From Terrisporobacter mayombei (GTDB lineage Bacteria > Bacillota > Clostridia > Peptostreptococcales > Peptostreptococcaceae): a stretch of DNA of 64,000 nt. The notes under the pieces were generated by a model. It searched no databases, was not told the origin of the DNA, and was given only the letters and a program-made list of their open reading frames with translations. Below, piece after piece: positions 35,728-45,545 of the stretch. Every line of letters starts with the position of its first letter. Positions within the stretch are counted from its first letter, which is position 1. Position numbers and translations under genes: made by a program. Location of the stretch: NCBI RefSeq assembly GCF_014333445.1, contig NZ_JACRYU010000012.1:29189-93188 (forward strand). The letters run 5' to 3'.

Positions 35728-37047
35728 TTAAGTATAGTTAATTCTAAGGCCTTTTGGATAGTGATTTTTTAAAATTCCATTAGACTCTTTACCCCATCCT
35801 AAAGGTATTCCTTCTATAGAAACTAATACCCATCCTCTACTTTGGTTTGTATTAAGGGTATTTCCTCTTAAATATTCTAATGCTTTAGTATCATCTATTT
35901 TTAAATCTTCCACATATTTAGCATCATCTATTTTCAAATAATGTGACAATGCATGGGATGGCTCAAATCTATTTTTCTTAAGAATACCTAAATGAAGACC
36001 ATTTCTAAGTACCTTTAGTTTTTTAGTATCAGGACAATTATCTGGTAATAAATATAAATTTTCACCTTTCAAATAAAAATCGCCTTTTATTTCTATATTT
36101 AAAAATTTCTTTTCAAATTCTCTATAATCTTTTAATTCCTTATTTAGCGACTTCGTTTTAATTTTTTTTATATAACATTCTTCATCACGATTCTTTCTAA
36201 TTTTTGCAACAAAATGTCCTTCACCCTTAACTTGATGAGGCCAAAGTCTGTGCATTTCTATAAGTTCGGCATCATCAAACTCATTTATAAATTCATTAAT
36301 AACATCTTCATTTTCTTCTTTTGCAAAAGTACATGTAGAGTAAACTAGAATTCCATCTTTTTTTAGCATCTTAAATCCATCTCGTATTATTTCTTTTTGT
36401 ATAGATTGGCATTCTAATACTTTACTATAACTCCAATCTTTTATAGCAACTTCATCCTTTCTGAACATTCCTTGACCAGAACAAGGTGCATCTATAACTA
36501 TTTTATCAAAGTATCCTGTAAATACATTTCTCAAACTGGATGAATCTGTATTTGTAATAATACAATTTTTAGCTCCAAACCTTTCTAAATTCTCTCCTAA
36601 AGCCTTGATTCTAGTAGGGTTTATTTCATTAGATACTAATAAGCCTGTATTATTTAATTTCGATAATATGTATGTTGATTTTCCTCCAGGTGCTGCACAT
36701 AGATCTAATACTCTATCACCTTCTTGTACATCTAGTTTCGGAACTACACTCATAGCAGAAGGTTCTTGTAAATAATATGCACCGCTTTCATGAAGAGGAT
36801 TTTTCCCTGGCCTATCTATAGATTCATCATAATAAAACCCTTCCTTAGCCCATGGTATATTTGTTAATTGAAATAAATCTAAATCCAATAATTCTTGCTT
36901 ACTTATTTTCATAGTATTTAGCCTTAAACCAGTAGTTTTTGGTTCATCATAACTTTTTAAGAAATTATCAAATTCATGTCCTAAAATTTCTTTCATCTCG
37001 TCTAAAAATTGTTGTGGTAGATTAGTCAATTTTATCTCCCTTTCCAT
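35728..37047 (-). CDS. RsmF/NOP2-Sun family rRNA m5C methyltransferase
   Basis: 439 residues. It has an N-terminal RsmB/F domain, an SAM-binding core with DLCAAPGGKSTYILSKL, and the two catalytic cysteines in DAPCSGQGMFRK and YSTCTFAKEENE. A C-terminal PUA-like region (from ~330, GLHLGILKKNRFEPSHAL) follows, as in RsmF/YebU. It methylates C5 of a cytidine in 16S rRNA (position not decidable here). Its start lies 26 bp inside the upstream prsW gene. Confidence 0.9.
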   Translation of the reverse strand: MEREIKLTNLPQQFLDEMKEILGHEFDNFLKSYDEPKTTGLRLNTMKISKQELLDLDLFQLTNIPWAKEGFYYDESIDRPGKNPLHESGAYYLQEPSAMSVVPKLDVQEGDRVLDLCAAPGGKSTYILSKLNNTGLLVSNEINPTRIKALGENLERFGAKNCIITNTDSSSLRNVFTGYFDKIVIDAPCSGQGMFRKDEVAIKDWSYSKVLECQSIQKEIIRDGFKMLKKDGILVYSTCTFAKEENEDVINEFINEFDDAELIEMHRLWPHQVKGEGHFVAKIRKNRDEECYIKKIKTKSLNKELKDYREFEKKFLNIEIKGDFYLKGENLYLLPDNCPDTKKLKVLRNGLHLGILKKNRFEPSHALSHYLKIDDAKYVEDLKIDDTKALEYLRGNTLNTNQSRGWVLVSIEGIPLGWGKESNGILKNHYPKGLRINYT

Positions 37048-37750
37048 TCTTATATTTTCGCTTATAAAATCTTATCTTTGAATATAATGTAAATTTATCT
37101 ATCTTATCTAAGTTAATCTTCCATAAAAAGATTATATATACTACAAAGACTATAATAGCCCATCTATATCCTATCATCAAGATAAAATCAAAAACTCCAT
37201 GAAGTAATATGGGTATTATAATTGCATACGCTAAGTATTTATTTTTTCTTTTTTTCTCTTTTTCAAATTTATATTTTGAAATATAATAACCCATAGTTAT
37301 TGCAAACATTATATGAGAAGGTATTGATATCAATCCTCTAGTTATTCCTAGCTGTAAATATAAATCACTACTCTCTCTCATTAAGTATATTATATTTTCA
37401 ATTGTTGCAAATCCTAATGATAAAAAAACCGAATAAACTATACCATCAATCTTTTCATTAAAATCTTTATCCTTTAATAAAATAGGTATTAATATAATAG
37501 CTTTTAATCCTTCTTCTGTAAATGCCGTTATAAAAAATGCAATATATAAATCCTTTGCAATTCCAGTGAATATATCAAGTCTGTTTAAATACAATTCAAA
37601 AACTATAGCTAAAATACTTACTACTATTCCTAGCATAAAGTATGTTATTAACTTAATAATAGGCTCTTTTTCATATTTATCTCTTAAGCGTATCCAATAT
37701 ATAAAAATAGATACAGGTACTAATGCTAAAATTAATAAATAAATTTTCAT
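37022..37750 (-). CDS. prsW: PrsW family intramembrane metalloprotease
   Basis: 242 residues with about 7-8 hydrophobic spans. The family motif is AFFTEEGLKAIILIP, with EExxK glutamates as presumed metal/catalytic residues, plus ENIIYL and HGVFDFILM. PrsW performs site-1 cleavage of anti-sigma factors such as RsiW; in C. difficile a PrsW homologue acts in the lysozyme/antimicrobial-peptide response. No anti-sigma gene is adjacent. It is divergent from sleC across 190 bp. Confidence 0.88.
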   Translation of the reverse strand: MKIYLLILALVPVSIFIYWIRLRDKYEKEPIIKLITYFMLGIVVSILAIVFELYLNRLDIFTGIAKDLYIAFFITAFTEEGLKAIILIPILLKDKDFNEKIDGIVYSVFLSLGFATIENIIYLMRESSDLYLQLGITRGLISIPSHIMFAITMGYYISKYKFEKEKKRKNKYLAYAIIIPILLHGVFDFILMIGYRWAIIVFVVYIIFLWKINLDKIDKFTLYSKIRFYKRKYKNGKGDKID

Positions 37751-37941
37751 ATTTTAATATAACCTTTCTTTGCATATATATTATTATCTAAAAATCTCAT
37801 TTTAATATCTATTATCCCCATTACTAAAAAAATTTAATATTATCATTTTTAATTACTATTTTTCTTAACAAAATTAATATTTTTTTCATAGAATAAACTA
37901 GAATGTGAACAGCTTAGTTTATAAATAGAAAGGGTGATTAT

Positions 37942-39213
37942 ATGCAAGATGGTTTCTTAACGGTTAGTGTTATAGATTCTTCTACTAATAGACCTATTCA
38001 GAATGCTTCTGTAAATATTTATGGTTTAGATGAAGAATATAATAATACTGGTATTGTTTATAGTGATTTGCAAACTAATGAATCTGGGCAAGTAACAAAT
38101 TTAACCCTAGAAGCGCCAGATATTGTTTATTCTTTAGAGCCTTCTGATGTAAAACCTTACAGTGAATATATTGTAGAAGTTACCTCTGAAGGCTATGATA
38201 CAGTAATAATAAATGGTTCTCAAATATTGCCTACTGAAACAGCATTGCAAGGTATTCCTATGACACCACTAAATAGAAAAAAAGGTTCTAGAAAAAGACA
38301 ATCTGAAGACATATATGATATATCTGCACATACACTTTGGGGTAACTTTCCTCCTAAAATCCCAGAAAGTAGTTTGAAACCACTCCCTCCACCTACAGGA
38401 TTTGTTGTCTTAGATGAACCTGTTGTTCCAGAGTTTATAGTGGTTCATGATGGTCTTCCAGAAAATACGAGCGCTCAAAATTATTGGGTACCTTTTAAAG
38501 AATATATAAAAAATGTTGCATCTTCTGAAATTTACTCCACTTGGCCAGAACAGACCATATATGCAAATGTTATAGCAATAATTTCATTTACTTTAAATAG
38601 AGTTTTTACTGAATGGTATAGAAATAAAGGATATAACTTTACAATTACTTCTTCTACAGCTTATGACCATAAATATACCCATAATAGAAATATTTTCGAT
38701 AATATCAGTGTAGTTGTGGATGATATTTTCAATACATTTATCAGAAGACCTCCTACTGCAAGACAACCATTACTTGCCCAATATTGTGATGGTCAAAAAT
38801 CTCAATGTCCAAATCAAATGACACAATGGGGAAGTAAGGATTTAGGAGATCAGGGTTATGACTACGAAGGAATATTAAGATATTTCTATGGCAATAATAT
38901 AACTTTTACTCAAGCTAATATTGTTAGCGGTGTTCCTGTATCATTCCCAGGGTTCACCCTACAAGTTGGATCTGAAAATAATTATGTAAGAACTATTCAA
39001 AATCAATTAAATGCTATTTCAAACTCTTATCCAGCTGTACCAAAAGTTGCTGAAGATGGAATTTACGGAGAAGCAACAGCTAATGCAGTTAGAACATTCC
39101 AACAAATTTTTGGTTTACCTCAAACTGGTGTAGTTGATTTCAAAACTTGGTATGAAATCTCAAGAGTTTATGTAGCAACTACTAAAATAGCTTCTTTAAA
39201 TCCTACTATATAA
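37942..39213 (+). CDS. sleC: Spore cortex-lytic enzyme SleC (pro-form)
   Basis: 423 residues, matching clostridial SleC length. The N-terminal ~110 residues begin MQDGFLTVSVIDSSTNRPIQ, a beta-sandwich pro-region. A central SpoIID-like lytic region (~180-310) includes TWPEQTIYANVIAIISFTLNRV and CPNQMTQWGSKDLG. The C-terminal peptidoglycan-binding repeat (~335-410) has YGEATANAVRTFQQIFGLPQTGVVD. In C. difficile and C. perfringens CspB cleaves the pro-peptide and SleC then degrades spore cortex at germination. csp genes are not in the window. The RBS is AAAGGGTGAT. Confidence 0.9.
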   Translation: MQDGFLTVSVIDSSTNRPIQNASVNIYGLDEEYNNTGIVYSDLQTNESGQVTNLTLEAPDIVYSLEPSDVKPYSEYIVEVTSEGYDTVIINGSQILPTETALQGIPMTPLNRKKGSRKRQSEDIYDISAHTLWGNFPPKIPESSLKPLPPPTGFVVLDEPVVPEFIVVHDGLPENTSAQNYWVPFKEYIKNVASSEIYSTWPEQTIYANVIAIISFTLNRVFTEWYRNKGYNFTITSSTAYDHKYTHNRNIFDNISVVVDDIFNTFIRRPPTARQPLLAQYCDGQKSQCPNQMTQWGSKDLGDQGYDYEGILRYFYGNNITFTQANIVSGVPVSFPGFTLQVGSENNYVRTIQNQLNAISNSYPAVPKVAEDGIYGEATANAVRTFQQIFGLPQTGVVDFKTWYEISRVYVATTKIASLNPTI

Positions 39214-39215
39214 TA

Positions 39216-39252
39216 TAAAAATACTATCAGAAAAATTCTGATAGTATTTTTT
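39216..39252. terminator. Bidirectional terminator after sleC
   Basis: 14-bp stem AAATACTATCAGAA with its complement, T6 tail. The convergent DUF3298 fragment ends in its 3' arm. Confidence 0.85.
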
Positions 39253-39875
39253 ATGTTAATAAATCTATATATTTATTTTGTAAATTATCTTTTATTTTTT
39301 CTATATCAATAGGAAATTCTGGTATTCCTGCTGCATATGGAGCAATTTCATATAAATCAAAGAAAATCACAATACTTTTATCTTGTATATAAAATTTTTG
39401 ATTATCTTTTATACTATAAAAATCATATACTTTATCCATATTTTCTTGCTTATTACCTAATTCTTTAATCTTATTATTAATTTCTTTATTAATAATTGAT
39501 TTATAATCTACATCCTGTTTAAATAAATCACTTATTTTTAAAAGTTCTCCGCTTCTCATATCAATATTATAAGGAACATATTCATAGTATCCATGTGCTC
39601 CTCCACTATATTTATAATATTTAATAAGCAAACTTACTACATTTTCAGAATTTTTTTTGATTTCATAAGATGCATCTGCAACAAAATTACTCTCCTCAAC
39701 TTGAAAATCATCTAAAAAATCTTCTGCTTCTTTTAGAGATTTTTCATAAAAATTCATAATATCATCTCTAATTTTTTTATTTACCTTATTAGATACCTCA
39801 CTATTACCACTATATATTATTGGTATCTCTAATGTACTTTTTAGATATTTATTTTTTTTATTTATTGTTTCACTA
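39251..39875 (-). pseudogene. 3' part of a frameshifted DUF4163/DUF3298 gene
   Basis: The frame is open from about 39909 down to 39251 but has an ATG only at 39757, without a good Shine-Dalgarno. Before that ATG the frame encodes sensible sequence (NDINSETINKKNKYLKSTLE), which continues the upstream protein. The product would be a second DUF4163/DUF3298 unit (YKYSGGAHGYYEYVPYNID, LKISDLFKQD, FDLYEIAPYAAGIPEFPI). The upstream ORF ends three codons after a ten-T run (minus strand; 39888-39897). With nine Ts the two ORFs fuse into one 455-residue protein. It is therefore a broken, slippage-dependent or mis-sequenced gene rather than a separate one. Confidence 0.75.
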
Positions 39876-40619
39876 TTAATGTCGTTTAAAAAAAAAATTA
39901 CTAGATGCCTCTATCTTATTTTTAAAAATATCAAAAGGAATTTTAAATTCATATACTAAATCATTTTGACTTTGTTTGTATGGATTATAGTATATATTTA
40001 TACATCTATCTTGAATATAATAATTAGTATTTTTATCAATATTTAAATTATTATATAGGGGATGTTTTTCATTTATTATCTTTTGTATAGTTTCTGTTAT
40101 TATTCTACTGTAATCTTTATTATCCTTTAATAAATCATCTAAATATACTCTTTGTCCGTTTTTTAAATTAAAAACATAGCTATCCTTTTCGTATTTATAA
40201 TCTTTTTTTCCCCATGTAGTATCTTTTTCTATTATTATATTTATCATATTTTCATCTTCAAAAACTACATTATAAGTTATATTCAAAATATGAGGTTCTT
40301 CATATGTATTCATTTTATTGACTTGTCTTTGAATATTTATATATTCTTTTATATTTTTTTTAATATAATTATTAATTGTTTTTTCAACTTGTTTATCTTT
40401 TTCATAATGAATACTTGGCACCTTAAATCTAATGGTTAAATTTTCATCATTAATTTCTGATTTTTCTTCTGTGATTTTAACTACCTTTAGCCCCTCATAA
40501 ATATTTGCTTGTATTTTCGCCATTATAGATGATAAATCAATATTTTGTACTAATGATAATATAAGTATTGTCATTGTTAAAATTAAAATTGGTTTTATAA
40601 AATTTTTTATCTCCTTCAT
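39876..40619 (-). CDS. Membrane-anchored DUF4163/DUF3298 protein, truncated by a homopolymer frameshift
   Basis: 247 residues as read. A single hydrophobic N-terminal helix (~9-27) suggests an anchored extracytoplasmic protein. The rest is one DUF4163-DUF3298 unit (ILNITYNVVFEDENMINIIIE, FNLKNGQRVYLDDLLKDN, YIQDRCINIYYNPY). This is the fold seen in PdaC/RsiV-type extracellular domains, though no deacetylase domain follows. It ends abnormally as NFFFKRH just after a ten-T run, where relatives of this domain would continue. See the 3' part at 39251. RBS AGGAGGGA precedes the ATG. Confidence 0.75.
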   Translation of the reverse strand: MKEIKNFIKPILILTMTILILSLVQNIDLSSIMAKIQANIYEGLKVVKITEEKSEINDENLTIRFKVPSIHYEKDKQVEKTINNYIKKNIKEYINIQRQVNKMNTYEEPHILNITYNVVFEDENMINIIIEKDTTWGKKDYKYEKDSYVFNLKNGQRVYLDDLLKDNKDYSRIITETIQKIINEKHPLYNNLNIDKNTNYYIQDRCINIYYNPYKQSQNDLVYEFKIPFDIFKNKIEASSNFFFKRH

Positions 40620-40797
40620 TGAAGTCCCTCCTAAATCTAATTCATTATTATATTTAGGAATTTTATAATTTTTATCCTTTTTTTTATAAAAAAGTTAATT
40701 TCATTTATATAGTCAATAACCTAAACCATTAGCATGATTAATAAATTAAATATTATATTTATACAAATATAATATATGATATGATTTCTTTACAAAA

Positions 40798-40838
40798 TAA
40801 AAATACTTATAGAAATTTTTCTATAAGTATTTTTATTT
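40798..40838 (-). terminator. Terminator after the giant DUF445 gene
   Basis: 17-bp stem AAAAATACTTATAGAAA with its complement, short loop, T-rich tail on the minus strand. Confidence 0.85.
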
Positions 40839-40845
40839 TAATTAT

Positions 40846-43800
40846 TTACTGTTTAAATAAATTACCTTGAGAAGTTGCTACTCTTTTTTCTATTTTTTTA
40901 GTATATGCAATATCTATTAATGCAAGAATTATTGATAAATAAACATTTACTCCAAATATAAATCCAAAAGCCCCATATATATAAAGCTTAATAAAGAAAT
41001 CTCCTGCAAATGATTTAAATAATATATGAATCTCCCTTGGATGCATTTTTTCTACTTCTTCTATAGTTATCTTTTGAAGATTAAGGGCTCTTAGAAGAGG
41101 AATTATATTTTTTTCAATGCTATTCAAAGCAGCTTCCAATACTGTATTTAATAAAGCTTCTTTTGATTCATTTGATACAAATCTAATATCATCTTCTATA
41201 ATAATATCTAAGATTTTTTCTATTATTAATTTGTACTTTTCATTAAAATCTTTATCGTTAAATAAATTATCTAATTTGTCATTTACACATTCTATTAATT
41301 GATTATTATCTAGTATAGTACTCATTTCAACATCTTTTATAGATGACTTATATAAATCATTACATAATATAGAAACATATTTATTTATTACACCACTAGT
41401 TTCCACAACACTTAATAAATTATTCAACGTAAATCTTATATCTTCCCTATTTAATTCCCAAGACATTTCCACTAAGCTGATTGAATAGAAATACTTCATA
41501 ATTTTATCATTTATTAATTGTAGTACGAAATCATTAACATCTACTTCATTTTCTTTTACATTAATTACAATATCATGAGCCGCTAAGTTTAATATATCTT
41601 TACATTTATCATAAAGTTTATTTATATTTTCCATATTTAATATAATAGCAATATCATTTATTTTAATTTCAGATATCTTATTGATTGTTAAATCTGAGCT
41701 ATCATATATATTTTTTTTAAATTCTTCATCTTTCTTTAATTCAAATACAAGTCTATCTAATAATAAGCTCATATTTATTTCTTTAGGCTTCACACCTAAA
41801 TCTTTTATTTTACTCGAATATATTTCTTTTTCTAAGAAACTATATAGCATAACTGAAATTTTATCTTTATCTTCATTTATTAAAGTATCTATCTTAGTTT
41901 CTACAACATTATTAACTACATCCTTTACCAATGTATCTCCATCAGCAAAATCATATGCCATCTTGACGAAGAAATTAAGATTTCTTCTTACTATTTTAAT
42001 CACCATAGATGCAATTTCATCATTGTTGTTCTTAATAAATGTAACTAATTTATCAGTAGCTTTTTCTGTAAGATTATAAATTTCCTTATCCAATTTATTC
42101 TTTATCTTACCATCAAATAATTCATCAAATCTTTTATCCTCATTAAGTTCATTACTTAAATATTGTTGTAAGTTGTTATTTAATTGTTCTTTTAATTCAA
42201 GGAGTATAATATTAATAAACTTATCTGTTTTCAAATTGTTTTTTATGCTCAACAATGATTTTTCACTAATTATGTCTTTAATGCTTTTATTCATTAAATT
42301 ATCATATACTTTTTCATTCTTAAATATTATATTTTTAACTAACTTATCTATAGTGTCTGTTTCAATTTTATTATGGAAATAACTTTTTATATCATTATCA
42401 ATTTTTTCATTAATTAATTTTATTAATTCATCTGGTAGTATTTCTCCCATAGACTTATTAATTTTTAATTTTGCCTCACAATAATTTGTTATTTTATCTT
42501 CAAATTTATTTAGATTATTTAACAACTCAGTAACTCTCTTATTAATAAAGTCTTCTGATATAAATTTATTACACTTAATATTTAAAACATTGTCACAGAC
42601 TAGTTTTGTAATTACATCACGATTTTTTCTACATAACTTTAATATAAACTTATAAGTAAAGTCAGATATATTTTCTTTTTTACTATTCATGAAATTTAGT
42701 ATGATTTTATAATTACTATTTATAATGTTACTTATAATATCTGATTTATATTTTTCCTTATTAGAGCTAAATAAATCAACCATTCTATCGCCACTTAGTA
42801 AATCATCTTCGATGAAATGTGCCATACCAGATGCAAATTTATCTTTATGAGCTGGTATATATCCTATAGAAAACATTCTAAATACAGGTATTTTAGAGAT
42901 GAATTTATTTTTTTCATAAGGGCAAAATACCATCCACAGAGCAATTATATTCGTCATAACCCCTATTCCTGCCATAATAGCACAAGCAATTAAAGTATTC
43001 TGTAAGTTATTATAAAAACCATAATGTCCATTAATATTTTGCATTGTAATTCCAAATATTAGCCCAACTATAATTCCTAAAAACGCACCAAACATAGATA
43101 AAGGCTTTAGCTGTTTACCCATAAAGCTCTGAGCTATATTACAAATTTCTTCTTCATCTAGTTTAATTAGATTTTCATAAATTACTTTTTTAATTCTTCC
43201 ATCTACTATATAAGGAATATTTTCAACTGTTGAGCTATATATTTTATCAGTAAAATTCCTACTTATATCTTTATTTTCATTTACCTTATCTAAAATTGCA
43301 CTCATCTCATAAGATTTATATTTGTCTATATATCCTGCTCCTACTTCAATAGTTTTATCAATTAAAGAACTAGATAAATTTTCTTCATATTCACTTACTA
43401 GATCTTCTATTTTTATACTTCTAATATAATTGTTTAAATTATTTCTAAGATTATTTTTATAATTATTTCTTTTGCTATCTAAAAATCTATATATTTTATT
43501 AGGCAATATTCTTGAGAATCTTTCCACCTGAGATTCATTAAATAATTCATTTATTTTTTTATTTAATATAGAATCAATCTTATCGTGAACCATATCAAAT
43601 ATAATTTTGTCCAGATGTGATATGATTTTGTCTTTATTAATTAATATTGAGTCATAAATTTTAGGCTTAATATTCTTATTGAACAATTTATTTAAATCTT
43701 GATCTATCAACTTATTTATAGTCTTAGAAAATTGTCTTCTTAATAATACTTTCGATAATTCTCTTCCATCATATTCCCATTTGTTTATTATTATATCTGT

Positions 43801-45099
43801 TATCTTTTCTTCATTAATTAAATTATTAGTTTCTAAAATAATTACTAAATCTTTTATCTTAGTCTCTTCTAAAAATTTAACTATCCTAGAATAAAGATTA
43901 TATGAAGATTCTTCATTGATTTTATAATTATTTATAAAGTCTGTTATTTTATTTACTATGTCATTTCTAGATGAAAAATCATTAAGCATACCATCTTTAA
44001 CTTTTGAAATCATTGACTTTCTTAATTCATCATCTATATTATCAATAGTTTCAAATATAGAATCGTCAATAATTTTTTCAATAGATTCTTTATTATCCTC
44101 TATCCATACTGATAAATAAGGTATAAATTTTTCAATTAATTGAGCTATATATTCACTAGATATTCTCCCAAAATGTATAGGTAGCATTTCAAACAATGTT
44201 AAATCAATTCTTTTAGCTGCTTCAAATATCTCTTCCACTATAGATTTTATTTTAGCCCTACCTTCTTCTGATTTTACAAGTTCGTCCATATTGTCATATA
44301 TTAAACTACTTAATTTCTCTATATCCTCTTCATTTAATATCTCCTGGATAGATTTTGAACCCATATTCTTTTGAAGATTTTTCAATACAGATTTAATATC
44401 AACAAGAGATAATACTTTATCTACTAAAGATTTTATTTCTTTTTTACTGTCTAATGTTTCATCTATAGCGTTGATTATTTCACAACTTATAATTCTAGTC
44501 AGCTTATCTGATATTTCTTTTGAAACAAATTGATTTATACATATATCAGATTGTTCATTATATAAATCACTTGCTAAATAAATAAATTCTTCGTTAGAAT
44601 TTATTTCATCCATTACTTCATCATAAATATAGTCTACGATTTTAGAAACCTGATTATCATTTAATAAATCTTCTAGTTTTAAATGTTCACTAATATTGTT
44701 TATTATATCAGGTATTATATCTTTTAAATTTTCTCTTAATAATACTTCTCCATTGCTTATAGTCTTATTGAATCCTGGTATACTCTCTATAGTTTTATCT
44801 TTTATAATTTCATATAAAGATTTTTCAAATAAATCCTTACCGGTATCGCTAATAACTTCTTTAAACTTTTCATCTAAGATACTATTTTTTAAGGTAGAAG
44901 AATTAATTATATCTCTTTCTACTAAATCACTTATCTCATCAATAAATTTTTCTTTATTTTTCTTGACTGCTCCACCTATTTTTAAAGGTGTGTATTCCTT
45001 AAAAATCATATTAACTGCATATTTATTAGTAATATAACCAGCTACACCACTAGAAAAAGCTTGTAATAATAGAAATAGTATGTTTTCTGTTGTAATCAT
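40846..45099 (-). CDS. Giant tandem DUF445 membrane protein
   Basis: About 1417 residues. Two copies of a DUF445-type start are visible: one at the N terminus (SSGVAGYITNKYAVNMIF, then a Lys-rich KKNKEKFIDEISDLVE) and one in the middle (~700-760: MAGIGVMTNIIALWMVF, then AHKDKFASGMAHFIEDDLL). Hydrophobic spans lie at ~6-25, ~665-690, ~702-728 and ~1365-1395. Between them are ~600-residue helical, Asp/Glu/Lys/Asn/Ile-rich, coiled-coil-like segments. B. subtilis YheB, a single-unit relative, is ~380 residues. A GTG at 45108 lies in the Shine-Dalgarno; ATG 45099 after AGGTGAT is preferred. Function is unknown. It lies 45 bp downstream of a small ArsR gene. Confidence 0.85.
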   Translation of the reverse strand: MITTENILFLLLQAFSSGVAGYITNKYAVNMIFKEYTPLKIGGAVKKNKEKFIDEISDLVERDIINSSTLKNSILDEKFKEVISDTGKDLFEKSLYEIIKDKTIESIPGFNKTISNGEVLLRENLKDIIPDIINNISEHLKLEDLLNDNQVSKIVDYIYDEVMDEINSNEEFIYLASDLYNEQSDICINQFVSKEISDKLTRIISCEIINAIDETLDSKKEIKSLVDKVLSLVDIKSVLKNLQKNMGSKSIQEILNEEDIEKLSSLIYDNMDELVKSEEGRAKIKSIVEEIFEAAKRIDLTLFEMLPIHFGRISSEYIAQLIEKFIPYLSVWIEDNKESIEKIIDDSIFETIDNIDDELRKSMISKVKDGMLNDFSSRNDIVNKITDFINNYKINEESSYNLYSRIVKFLEETKIKDLVIILETNNLINEEKITDIIINKWEYDGRELSKVLLRRQFSKTINKLIDQDLNKLFNKNIKPKIYDSILINKDKIISHLDKIIFDMVHDKIDSILNKKINELFNESQVERFSRILPNKIYRFLDSKRNNYKNNLRNNLNNYIRSIKIEDLVSEYEENLSSSLIDKTIEVGAGYIDKYKSYEMSAILDKVNENKDISRNFTDKIYSSTVENIPYIVDGRIKKVIYENLIKLDEEEICNIAQSFMGKQLKPLSMFGAFLGIIVGLIFGITMQNINGHYGFYNNLQNTLIACAIMAGIGVMTNIIALWMVFCPYEKNKFISKIPVFRMFSIGYIPAHKDKFASGMAHFIEDDLLSGDRMVDLFSSNKEKYKSDIISNIINSNYKIILNFMNSKKENISDFTYKFILKLCRKNRDVITKLVCDNVLNIKCNKFISEDFINKRVTELLNNLNKFEDKITNYCEAKLKINKSMGEILPDELIKLINEKIDNDIKSYFHNKIETDTIDKLVKNIIFKNEKVYDNLMNKSIKDIISEKSLLSIKNNLKTDKFINIILLELKEQLNNNLQQYLSNELNEDKRFDELFDGKIKNKLDKEIYNLTEKATDKLVTFIKNNNDEIASMVIKIVRRNLNFFVKMAYDFADGDTLVKDVVNNVVETKIDTLINEDKDKISVMLYSFLEKEIYSSKIKDLGVKPKEINMSLLLDRLVFELKKDEEFKKNIYDSSDLTINKISEIKINDIAIILNMENINKLYDKCKDILNLAAHDIVINVKENEVDVNDFVLQLINDKIMKYFYSISLVEMSWELNREDIRFTLNNLLSVVETSGVINKYVSILCNDLYKSSIKDVEMSTILDNNQLIECVNDKLDNLFNDKDFNEKYKLIIEKILDIIIEDDIRFVSNESKEALLNTVLEAALNSIEKNIIPLLRALNLQKITIEEVEKMHPREIHILFKSFAGDFFIKLYIYGAFGFIFGVNVYLSIILALIDIAYTKKIEKRVATSQGNLFKQ

Positions 45100-45144
45100 A
45101 TTTATCACCTATCCGTCATATTTTTTAATTTTTAGTCCTATATT

Positions 45145-45417
45145 CTAATTCCCCTTCAAAACATATAATATATCTTGTACTTTCTTGTCTTTTACAAAAT
45201 AGGTTATATTTAAACCTACCTTCTTACAATCTAATAAATCATGTGCTCTTAGTATTGACAAATGCTGAGATAAACCTGATTGCGTTATATTATTTAATTT
45301 TTTATTTAACTCTCCAACAGTCATAGGCTTTTCTAATAAATAATATAAAATTAATAGTCTATTCTCATTTGCCAAAACCTTCAATTTTCTTGCAAGATTT
45401 TTTGCTCTTTCTTCCAA
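45145..45417 (-). CDS. Small ArsR/SmtB-type repressor
   Basis: 90 residues, a single winged-helix domain with ARKLKVLANENRLLILYYLL and recognition helix ITQSGLSQHLSILRAHDLLDCKK. There is one cysteine (in DCKK) and no CxC or C-terminal metal pair, so a metal ligand is not evident. Start is TTG at 45417 with GAGGAAG ~10 nt upstream. It is the first gene of a probable two-gene unit with the giant DUF445 gene, and its promoter lies inside a perfect palindrome, pointing to autoregulation. Confidence 0.87.
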   Translation of the reverse strand: MEERAKNLARKLKVLANENRLLILYYLLEKPMTVGELNKKLNNITQSGLSQHLSILRAHDLLDCKKVGLNITYFVKDKKVQDILYVLKGN

Positions 45418-45460
45418 TATTTTAGCTTCCTCTCTATTGTCTTATTAATAAATTATAACC

Positions 45461-45510
45461 ATATTAAATTTAAGTATATTAGCAAATACTAATATACTTA
45501 AATTTAATAT
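45461..45510 (-). promoter_or_regulatory. Perfect 22-bp inverted repeat, candidate ArsR operator
   Basis: Arms 45461-45482 and 45489-45510 are exact reverse complements (22 bp) around a 6-base centre. The repeat covers the -10 element and predicted transcription start of the arsR promoter. No T-run follows it and no gene ends here, so a DNA-binding site is more likely than a terminator. Confidence 0.7.
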
Positions 45511-45519
45511 CATTGTCAA
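45491..45519 (-). promoter_or_regulatory. Sigma-A promoter of the arsR-DUF445 pair
   Basis: TTGACA (45514-45519), 17-bp spacer, TATATT (45491-45496). The -10 lies in one arm of the palindrome. Confidence 0.8.
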
Positions 45520-45545
45520 TATTTTACATATTCTACAGTATGTCA

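Noticed and set aside
39251..39757. Independent 168-residue protein starting at ATG 39757
   Set aside because: The same frame is open and protein-like for another ~50 codons upstream, up to the homopolymer, and no Shine-Dalgarno precedes the ATG.
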